64,000 nucleotides of DNA, from contig JARLGU010000062.1 in the NCBI GenBank assembly GCA_031292625.1, positions 100,354 through 164,353 of the forward strand, given 5' to 3'. The notes under the pieces are model-generated. The model did no database searches, was not told the origin of the DNA, and worked only from the letters and a program-made list of their open reading frames with translations. This document shows, one piece after another, positions 28,596 to 36,334 of the stretch. The translations under genes and the position numbers were made by a program. Numbering within the stretch: position 1 is the first letter of the stretch; every line of letters begins with the position of its first letter. This DNA is from Capsulimonadaceae bacterium (GTDB lineage Bacteria; Armatimonadota; Armatimonadia; Armatimonadales; Capsulimonadaceae).

Positions 28596-31523
28596 TCAAT
28601 TCTCCTGAATGTACACCACAAATGGCGCCCAGTAACGGGGTTCGCGACTTTCGTTGCCGCTGAGTCCGCCATGGATCAATCCGACCTGAGCCTCTCGCAA
28701 TGCTTCTTGGACCGGTAGGCGTTCGTTTGTTCGGGCCTCGTAGAACCGCTTCATGAATGCCCGTACGGACGGATCTTCCACGCTCCATAGCGTTGCAAGC
28801 AGTGATCTTGCGCCGGCTCTGGACGCAATTCCTGCTACGCCATCCACCTCCTTCCCATCCTGATCGGTTTCCGGGGCGCCGGTTTGACACGCGGAGAGCG
28901 TGAGTAAATCTACGCCGCGGAAAAGATCAGGGATACGGCCGATGCCGGCCAGCGTCAACAACGTTCCATCGCCCAGCAGCAGGCAGGACCGCGATGCGTC
29001 CGCCGCGTGCAGGTGAAAGTGAGTCGCGATATGCACGATGCCAAAACCGTTTTGGAGCGCCGTTCTCGCAGCGCCAAGCGTGAATTGCTCGTCGAGCAAT
29101 CGGACATGAGACTCGTTTGTATTCGCGGTGACCGCTTTCAGTTCCTCCGGCACCTCGGGAAGCGCCGGGAAGTCCAGCAGGTTGCCGGTCTGCGGCTCTT
29201 CGACGACATGCTGTTTTGACACGCCCATCGCCAGCGTGCCATGTCCTTCCTCGACTGTCTTGCGCACTTTGACCGGCGACGCGATCGCAGTCGACCAACG
29301 TTCCGCGAGGTACTTTGAACCGTCGTAGAGCCCGGCCATCGGCACGTATCTTAGGACGCCGTCAAGGGACCAAATCGTTGCCGTTACGCGTGCTGCTGCA
29401 AGCAATGCGGCAACTCGAGGGGGCAGTACGATATTGTAGATCTTTTGCGCGGCCGGACGAGGATCTTGAGAAGGATCTTCGAGCGCCTGGCGAAGCCGGA
29501 AAACGTCTCTGTTCAGGTCCTCGGCACGAATAGCCGTGCTTGCTATAATCCTCCGCCCGCCAGTGGCCGCAATGATGCGGACGCCATCCGGCGTGACGAG
29601 CGTCCAGATGCGTGCCACACCGGGACGCTTCGGCGTCGGGAGCAGAGATTCCTTTGCCGTCGACGGATGGCTGCGTTGGCTGGCCGGCGGAAACGCGCGG
29701 CACATCGCCTGGGTGATCGCGTCCTCGGATGCGGCGCTCTCCGTCAGCGCCAACGCAACGCGCTCCGGACTCGTCAATTCGACTATCCGTTGGATGCCGG
29801 TCAATTGCGCATTCGATGCGATGCGTTTGTCTTCGCGGATAGGCGGCTTTTGCCCTCGCACGAGGACGATGCCGTCCCGAACGGGTGGGCGCTGCCCGCG
29901 TACAAGGACCTCGCCGCCGCGAACGGGAGGGCGCTGGCCTCTCACGAGCACTTGACCGTCCCGGTCAAATTCGTCGAGCTCTTCTCCCTTTAGCAGTGCA
30001 AGCACGCTGATCGCTTCATTTATTCGGCCCTGGTCGATGAGGATGTTTGCGAGGGTGCGATAAGTCTGTGCGTGAGCGGAGCAAAACGCGTTCCGCGCGT
30101 CGTAAGAGAAGCCGCTCAGGCCTTCGCGAATCGCCTCGTAGCGGCCGACCGCGCGTTTGCCCCAGAATACGGCGGCATCAGGCGAACCTGCTGCACGGGC
30201 GACTTCCATGAGTACGCTTTCGGCTCTTGCGGCAAGGGTCGGATCCGGAGCGGTCTTGAGCGCAAGTATGGCGCGGTATCCCGCCTTCATGGCCTGACGC
30301 GCCGCTCCCATGCGGAGATCCAGAGATGCAAGGTCAGTCAGGCAGATGCCCATTCCTGCCGGATCGTGGAGAACTCCCGCGAGGCGGTAGGCCTCTTGAA
30401 TCTCCCGGCGAGATGCGCTGAATGATCCGGCGTCGGCGTCGAGCCGTCCGAGGTCGCTCAGGGCAGCTTGCTCTCCGATCAGATCTCTGGATGCGCGCCG
30501 CAGCGTGAGGGAGCGCGTAAGAGATGTGCGCGCTTCGGCAAGGCGTCCTTGGTAGAATCGGGCATAACCGATGTTTCCGAGTACGGTGGCCTGCCCGTCG
30601 ACGTCCTTTTGCGCCTGAAACTCGGCGAGGGCGGCGGAATAGGTTGTTACCGCCTTCGCGTAGAGCCCGGTTGCGTGGTAAGTTGCGCCCAGGTTTGCGG
30701 TCGCCGCCGCCGCGATTGACGAGTGGCGGGCTGCCGCCGCCAGCTTGTGAGCGGTCGCGAAGTCTTTTGCGGCGTCGCCGTAGTTGCCGGACGACCGGAG
30801 CACAAGGCCCAGGCTATTGAGGACCGCGTCGCCGGGCGCCCTTGGCCCTGCTTCCTGGCACAGCTTATCAGCGCGGCGCAAAGACGCCAGCGAGTTGTCG
30901 TAATCCCCAAGGCGCCAGAGGAGAATGCCAAGGTCGTTGAGGGCGATTGCTTCCTTTGCGGAGTCCTGAATCCCATGCGCTGTCTGGTGGGCCTTGGTGT
31001 ACCATCTCCTGGCGTCGCTATAGCGCCCGGACCGCACGTTCAAATCGGCGATGGCGACGCAGTCTTCGATGAGCGTGGGCTGGGCGAGCTTGAGGTCGAT
31101 TGCGTAACAGCGCTGAAGAAGGGCGGCGGCGCGGGACAGTTGCGCGCTGGACTCCATGGCCGTCGACCAAACGCGGTCGTTGCCGGCAAGCGAAAGGGAG
31201 ACCTGGTCTCGGTCGAGGCCGCGAGGAAAGCGGCCGAGAGCACGCTGGAGGATCTGATCTGCTTGCGAGTACCGGCGAAGCTTGGTCAAACAGGATGCCT
31301 CGCCAAGCACGTAGATAACGTCGCTCCTATCCAAACTCGCCGCGCGGTTGTATAGCCGGAAGGCCGCTGGCAGGTTGCCGTCGCGTTCGGCCGCTGACGC
31401 TTGCATATATAACAAGTGCGCATCAGCAGGCTGGGCGGCCGGCGCTGGCTTGTCCGTGCTGTTGGTCAGCATCAGAGAAAGCATGATGACCGTTATAATC
31501 ATCGTTAGGGAACGTCGCATCAT
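28596..31523 (-). CDS. Secreted TPR-CHAT domain protease-like protein
   Basis: N-terminal signal peptide; tandem TPRs; CHAT His motif IVHIATHFHLH and Cys motif LLTLSACQTG; GARSLLATLWSVED. Confidence 0.88.
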   Translation of the reverse strand: MMRRSLTMIITVIMLSLMLTNSTDKPAPAAQPADAHLLYMQASAAERDGNLPAAFRLYNRAASLDRSDVIYVLGEASCLTKLRRYSQADQILQRALGRFPRGLDRDQVSLSLAGNDRVWSTAMESSAQLSRAAALLQRCYAIDLKLAQPTLIEDCVAIADLNVRSGRYSDARRWYTKAHQTAHGIQDSAKEAIALNDLGILLWRLGDYDNSLASLRRADKLCQEAGPRAPGDAVLNSLGLVLRSSGNYGDAAKDFATAHKLAAAARHSSIAAAATANLGATYHATGLYAKAVTTYSAALAEFQAQKDVDGQATVLGNIGYARFYQGRLAEARTSLTRSLTLRRASRDLIGEQAALSDLGRLDADAGSFSASRREIQEAYRLAGVLHDPAGMGICLTDLASLDLRMGAARQAMKAGYRAILALKTAPDPTLAARAESVLMEVARAAGSPDAAVFWGKRAVGRYEAIREGLSGFSYDARNAFCSAHAQTYRTLANILIDQGRINEAISVLALLKGEELDEFDRDGQVLVRGQRPPVRGGEVLVRGQRPPVRDGIVLVRGQKPPIREDKRIASNAQLTGIQRIVELTSPERVALALTESAASEDAITQAMCRAFPPASQRSHPSTAKESLLPTPKRPGVARIWTLVTPDGVRIIAATGGRRIIASTAIRAEDLNRDVFRLRQALEDPSQDPRPAAQKIYNIVLPPRVAALLAAARVTATIWSLDGVLRYVPMAGLYDGSKYLAERWSTAIASPVKVRKTVEEGHGTLAMGVSKQHVVEEPQTGNLLDFPALPEVPEELKAVTANTNESHVRLLDEQFTLGAARTALQNGFGIVHIATHFHLHAADASRSCLLLGDGTLLTLAGIGRIPDLFRGVDLLTLSACQTGAPETDQDGKEVDGVAGIASRAGARSLLATLWSVEDPSVRAFMKRFYEARTNERLPVQEALREAQVGLIHGGLSGNESREPRYWAPFVVYIQEN
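29834..29962 (-). repeat. 42-bp triplicated coding repeat (14-aa unit VLVRGQRPPVRGGE)
   Basis: GQVLVRGQRPPVRG-GEVLVRGQRPPVRD-GIVLVRGQKPPIRE between the TPR and CHAT parts. Confidence 0.8.
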
Positions 31524-34183
31524 GGTTCCTCCGGCATATGTGATAGCAATTCTACCGCCAGTTCGTTAACCGCCGTATCTCTGCCCTGTTCGCGGAACAT
31601 TGCAAACTGTGTTGGGTTCAGGTTTTTGCGGACACGGCTCAGGGCATCGTCAATGGCCGGTCGAGCAAGCGCGGGCAGCGGCGCGCCAAGCGAGGCGCGG
31701 CCGGCTTCGCAGGCGCCAAGCAGGACGGCGGCTTGCTGGATCTTCCCGGTTAGCGTGCAGAGCTGCGCGATCGATTCGATCGACTCGATGATTCCGGGCC
31801 GGTCGGAGAGGCCCAGTCGTATTGAAAGTCCTTCTTTAAGGAAGCGTCTCGCCTTGGGCATATCGCCGACGCAACTCCAGATTCGCCCGAGGCCGTCGGA
31901 AGCTGCCGCGATTCCCCAAGCATCGTTGGCGGAGCGGTCTAGGTCGATACTTCGTTCAAAGTTCTTCATTGCGACGTCAATTTGTCCCGATGCCAGTGAG
32001 AGGAAGCCAAGATTGAGCAAGCAGGCGGATTCGCCGGCAACATCGTTTCGTTGTCTCTGGATTTGCAATGCTTGGTTTAGGAGATCCGCCGCGCGCGCGT
32101 ATTCGCCCCGGTCTGACGCGATGAGACCCAGGTTGTTCAGACAGTCCGCGATGCCCGACATGTTCTCGCGCGCTTGCCAGAGCGCGAGACTTTCCTCGAA
32201 CGCGTAGGCGCTAAGATCCAGATCGCCGGTGGAGCGGGCTAGGCCGCCGAGCGCCGAATAGGCGATCGCAAAGACCTCATCGCTAATCAGTGCGTTTGGA
32301 ATATCCAGAAGCCGTGCAAGCCAGTCCGTCGGTTCCTTGAACATTCCCTGGATTGTCCAGTATCGGTACAACGCGGCGCATACCCTGACGCCGTATTCCG
32401 AGTCCACCTGCCCCAGCGATCTTGTCATTACCGCGCGAAAGTTTGCGATTTCATCCGACGTGCGCATCACCGCAGCTGCTTGCCTGCTCCAGAGATCCCC
32501 CTCGATGTCCTCGGCCAGCCTGACAGCCCAGCGAGAGTGGGCGCGCAACAACTCTGTGTGCTCGTCTGTCTGCTTAAAGTCGGCGTATGCGAGTTCGCGG
32601 ATCGCCTCCAGCATATGGTATCTTGAGCCCGATGCCGTTTCCCGGAACATGACGAGCGATTTGTCGACAAGCTCAGCCATGAGCTCTTCGGCGCCGTCCT
32701 TGTCCGTCAAGCCGGTAGAACAGACGTCCGCCGCTGCGTCCAGGCTGCATCCGCCGGCAAAAACGGACAACCTCATCAAGAACGTAAGTTCTTCCGGTGT
32801 AAGCAGCCGGAAGCTCCAACGGATCGTATCCTGGATTGTCTTTCGGCGGCTCGTGCTTTCGCGCGCGGTCCTGAGTACGGAGAAATCGGCTTCGAGACGT
32901 CTCCAGAGGTCGTCAACGCTCATCGACCTGAGCCTTGCCGCGGCCAATTCGATAGCGAGCGGAACGCCATCGATTCGTTCGCAAATCTTTGTGACAGGCA
33001 CGACGTTGTCTTCGTTTAGCGTGAAGCCCGGATGAACGGCGGCGGCGCGGTCCACGAAGAGCGCGATCGATTCGGCAGTGTCGGGGCGCATCTCGCGCTT
33101 CTTGCCGGCCTGGGTGGGACTGGCGAGCGATGAGAGACGTAGATGGCGCTCGCCCGCGATTGATAGAGGCTCGCGGCTCGTCGCAAGTACGCGCAGGTTT
33201 GGGCACTCTTTAAGGAGGCGCTCGACGGCGGCCGCGCAGCCAATGAGCACGTGCTCGCAGTTGTCCAGCACGAGCATAGTCGCCTTCATCCCAATCTCCT
33301 GGCACAGACTGATGATCGAGGGAATGGAAGCGTCCTCTTTGATGCCAAGAGTCCGCGCTATCGTTTGGGCGACCAGGGTTTGTTCGGTAAGCGCCGCGAG
33401 TTCGATGAGCCAGCTTCCGTCAAGGTTCGTCTGCGTGAGAGCCCAGTGTATGGCGAGCCGCGTCTTGCCGATCCCGCCCGGTCCCAGGAGAGTCAGCAAT
33501 CTGCCGGACGAGAAGGCCGCGTCCAGCTTTGCCAACTCGCTAGCCCGTCCAACGAACGAGTCGGTTTCCGCCGGAATGTTCGTCCACGCCGATTTCGTTG
33601 AACGAAGCGGAGGAAACTCGCCGCGCAGCGACGAGTGGGTAATCTGGTAGACGTCCTGCGGCGAGTTAAATCCGCGCAGGTAGTACGAGCCGAGAGGTTT
33701 AGTCAGCACGCCGCCGGGCGCTCGTGCGTTGACGGCGGCCGATGTTTGGGCGCATGCAAGGATCTGTCCCCCATGGCCAAGGTCAAGAATACGCGCCACC
33801 AGGTGGGCGCACACTCCGTAGAACTCGTCGCCTCGCTCCCACGCTCCACCCGTTGAGACGGCCATTCGAGCAGGCAGGAAGGGGGTATCCCTGCCCTGAG
33901 GAGCCTGCAAGTCTTGTTGAGCGCCAACCGCGCTCATTACCGCGTTCAGCGGGTCGTCGAATACCGCGCAAAGGCCGTCCCCGGTACTCCGGAAAACGCG
34001 GCCGCCGTGGCTCTGGACGCGCCGCCTGATAATGTCCTCAACGCTTAAGAGGGCGTTGCGTACTTCGGAGACAGGCGATTTCTGCCAAGCTTGTGTGCTC
34101 CCCTCGATATCAGTATAGAGGAACGTGGCCGTACGGTAAGGGAGATCCTGAAAGGATACGATCGGTTGTTCGTCGTTGACCAT
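31520..34183 (-). CDS. Class III nucleotide cyclase domain + STAND (NB-ARC-like) ATPase + TPR regulator
   Basis: TATFLYTDIEGSTQAW and RVFRSTGDGLCAVF; P-loop LLGPGGIGKTRLA; AELAALTEQTLVAQTIARTLGI; C-terminal TPRs; start at MVNDEQPIV. Confidence 0.85.
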   Translation of the reverse strand: MVNDEQPIVSFQDLPYRTATFLYTDIEGSTQAWQKSPVSEVRNALLSVEDIIRRRVQSHGGRVFRSTGDGLCAVFDDPLNAVMSAVGAQQDLQAPQGRDTPFLPARMAVSTGGAWERGDEFYGVCAHLVARILDLGHGGQILACAQTSAAVNARAPGGVLTKPLGSYYLRGFNSPQDVYQITHSSLRGEFPPLRSTKSAWTNIPAETDSFVGRASELAKLDAAFSSGRLLTLLGPGGIGKTRLAIHWALTQTNLDGSWLIELAALTEQTLVAQTIARTLGIKEDASIPSIISLCQEIGMKATMLVLDNCEHVLIGCAAAVERLLKECPNLRVLATSREPLSIAGERHLRLSSLASPTQAGKKREMRPDTAESIALFVDRAAAVHPGFTLNEDNVVPVTKICERIDGVPLAIELAAARLRSMSVDDLWRRLEADFSVLRTARESTSRRKTIQDTIRWSFRLLTPEELTFLMRLSVFAGGCSLDAAADVCSTGLTDKDGAEELMAELVDKSLVMFRETASGSRYHMLEAIRELAYADFKQTDEHTELLRAHSRWAVRLAEDIEGDLWSRQAAAVMRTSDEIANFRAVMTRSLGQVDSEYGVRVCAALYRYWTIQGMFKEPTDWLARLLDIPNALISDEVFAIAYSALGGLARSTGDLDLSAYAFEESLALWQARENMSGIADCLNNLGLIASDRGEYARAADLLNQALQIQRQRNDVAGESACLLNLGFLSLASGQIDVAMKNFERSIDLDRSANDAWGIAAASDGLGRIWSCVGDMPKARRFLKEGLSIRLGLSDRPGIIESIESIAQLCTLTGKIQQAAVLLGACEAGRASLGAPLPALARPAIDDALSRVRKNLNPTQFAMFREQGRDTAVNELAVELLSHMPEEP

Positions 34184-34388
34184 CGTGCAATCTGGTGTGA
34201 ATCGAGTGCCTGGTAGACGGCCTCCAATGGAGCCGGACGCCCGGCGTGCGGCGGAATGCCCGCGTCGCACAACCCCGTGGAATAGCGAGCGGAGACTCGC
34301 CACCCCGGTCCTATGGGACAAGCGGGCGATGCCGATCCGCGCGAGACGTGATCGCCAGCCTTTCTGAACTCTATTGTATATATATTCG

Positions 34389-34877
34389 TCATTGAAGTTC
34401 AAATCCCTGCGCCGACATCCGCGCGGAATCGGCGGCGTATGCGTCTTCCGAGGAGATTGCCGGGCTAATCGAGACACTGCCTTTGTATAGCCCAGGGCGG
34501 CGTCGCGCTGTCAACGTCCCGTTGCTCTGGTTGTTGACGGCGGTCGCAAGAATTTTCTTGCAAACGCTGCCAAGATCGTTGTAGACATCGGCGGTCTCAA
34601 CAGGGACGATCGTGAAACCGCGATCTTCTAGAGCCTGCAGGCGAGCGATGTCTTGCGCGGTGCGCCGGCTGCGCATCGGCAGATCGAACTCGACCGCGAC
34701 GCGCGCGCTCCGGCAGCAGAGACCGACGATGTGATCGCCGACAATGGCATCGCGAGTAAACTGAAGGCCAGGGAGTAAGATTGTTCCGAGCTCACTCCAG
34801 AGAAGCAGTTCGGCGGGTGGAAGGGACTCGCCAATGTCGTTTTTCGAATCGCTCTGTTTAATAATCGTTGCGGGCAT
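34389..34877 (-). CDS. DUF559/Vsr-like (PD-(D/E)XK fold) protein, apparently degenerate
   Basis: PPAELLLWSELGTILLPGLQFTRDAIVGDHIVGLCCRSARVAVEFDLP...RLQALEDRGFTIVPVETADVYNDL aligns by eye to the DUF559 pattern. Confidence 0.5.
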   Translation of the reverse strand: MPATIIKQSDSKNDIGESLPPAELLLWSELGTILLPGLQFTRDAIVGDHIVGLCCRSARVAVEFDLPMRSRRTAQDIARLQALEDRGFTIVPVETADVYNDLGSVCKKILATAVNNQSNGTLTARRRPGLYKGSVSISPAISSEDAYAADSARMSAQGFELQ

Positions 34878-34993
34878 CTTGCTCCTCCAATATACGGCAA
34901 CCGGAATGGCCGGTCTTCATTCATAATTGTATGCTTGGAGCGGCCTGCCGCCTATGACAAAAGTCACAAAGGCCGGCGCTTAGAAAGAAATTC

Positions 34994-35707
34994 ATGAATG
35001 TTTACGCACTGAAAGCAGTTTCGATATTCTCCGGCCTGGACGGGGACGATCTCGCCTTGCTGGCGTCGCATGCGAGGACGGAGGCGTTCGAGGCCGGTAG
35101 CCCCCTCATTCATCAGGGAGATCGTGAAGCCCCCTTGTTTGCGATCACCGCCGGACGAGTCAAGGTGTTCCGGACCTCGGCGTCGGGTCTGGAAGTGATT
35201 ATCGCCGTCCGAGGGGTGGGCGAGTGCCTTGGGGAACTGAGCGTGCTCGACGGGGCCCCCCGCAGCGCAAGCGTCGCCGCGGTCACCGATGTGGAGGCGA
35301 TCCAGATCGACCGCCTCGCCATGAGACAAGCCGTCTCCGCTAGCCCGAAGCTGGCCTGGGCGCTCTTGACCGCCTTGTCGCTGCGGCTGCGCGAAGCGTC
35401 GGACACCATTGAGGCCATGGCGACGAAATCGCTTATCGAGCGCCTCGCGTTCGTGCTCATCTCGATCGGCGACCAGCACGGCGCCGCGATCGACGCCTCC
35501 GACAACGCGCCGGTCAAGCTGCCGGCTCCGTTGACGACGACGGACCTTGCCGCGCTCGTCGGCAACTCCCGCGAAAAGGTGACAAAGGCGCTGACCTCCC
35601 TGCGCGCCAAGTCGCTTGTCTCGCGCGATCCGCACGACCATGGGCTTATCCTTGACGACCCCGCGTCGCTGCGTCACCTGGCGGACGGGGAGATGGATCT
35701 TCCTTAG
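34994..35707 (+). CDS. Crp/Fnr family transcriptional regulator
   Basis: cNMP-binding fold GDREAPLFAITAGRVKVFR...LGELSVLDGAPRSASVAA; HTH TTTDLAALVGNSREKVTKALTSLRA. Confidence 0.92.
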   Translation: MNVYALKAVSIFSGLDGDDLALLASHARTEAFEAGSPLIHQGDREAPLFAITAGRVKVFRTSASGLEVIIAVRGVGECLGELSVLDGAPRSASVAAVTDVEAIQIDRLAMRQAVSASPKLAWALLTALSLRLREASDTIEAMATKSLIERLAFVLISIGDQHGAAIDASDNAPVKLPAPLTTTDLAALVGNSREKVTKALTSLRAKSLVSRDPHDHGLILDDPASLRHLADGEMDLP

Positions 35708-35723
35708 GGGACCATCGTCCGCT

Positions 35724-35754
35724 CCCGGCGGGGCGCTGGCGGCAGTCCGCCGGG
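35724..35754. terminator. Hairpin CCCGGCGG / CCGCCGGG downstream of crp-like gene
   Basis: Perfect 8-bp arms, no U tract. Confidence 0.4.
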
Positions 35755-36057
35755 TCCTGCTCACGCCCTTCGCATGCGTCCCGCAATCCTCCCGTCGCGG
35801 CCATTAAGCGGCCCTTTATCTTACGATAGTCGCCAATGGACGTAATTGTAGGCGTCCGATGGCAATCCTCGTCGAATGCAAAATTTCTCACCGGTCCACT
35901 GAATGGGATTTATTGTAGCAATTCTCTCTTGTCACGTGGGAGGCACTATGGCTTGTCCGGTTCTAAAGCGTACTAGTAGTTTATGATAGGTAAACTTGTT
36001 TTTGTCGTTTATCTACCACAATTGAATTTAAAATTCACATAATACATACTATTGCTC

Positions 36058-36086
36058 TTGACGTTTTCCGGCATTTCGAAGATAAT
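36058..36086 (+). promoter_or_regulatory. Predicted promoter TTGACG-N17-GATAAT for the giant gene
   Basis: -35 at 36058-36063, -10 at 36081-36086, optimal 17-bp spacer. Confidence 0.6.
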
Positions 36087-36149
36087 AACCCTGCTATACG
36101 ACGCTTGCTTGTCGTAAAGCCGTGATTGCGTGGCGCTCGCTGTTTTGAG

Positions 36150-36334
36150 GCGCCAGCGTTATCCCCTGTAAGTTGTACGAACTGTTGCTGGGGGCTCGAC
36201 GCGCCCGGTCTTGTTTAGCTCCGGCGCTTTCCCCCATAGGTTGTACTAACTCTTGGTAGGGGTTCGCGTGTCTGTTCTTCCGAAGACCCGCCGTTGTCCC
36301 CGTCCGTTGTATCCAGTGTTGGTGAGGGCTCGAA
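36150..36334 (+). repeat. Tandem ~67-bp leader repeat array (3 units, possible degenerate 4th) in 5' UTR of the giant gene
   Basis: Cores 36162-36199, 36228-36266, 36297-36332: tCCCC...GTTGTAc.aactgTTGgtgGGGgcTCG; GTTGTA at 36172, 36240, 36306. Confidence 0.7.

Noticed and set aside
34964-35764. 266-aa minus-strand ORF opposite the Crp/Fnr gene
   Set aside because: Shadow ORF; the Crp/Fnr reading is unambiguous.
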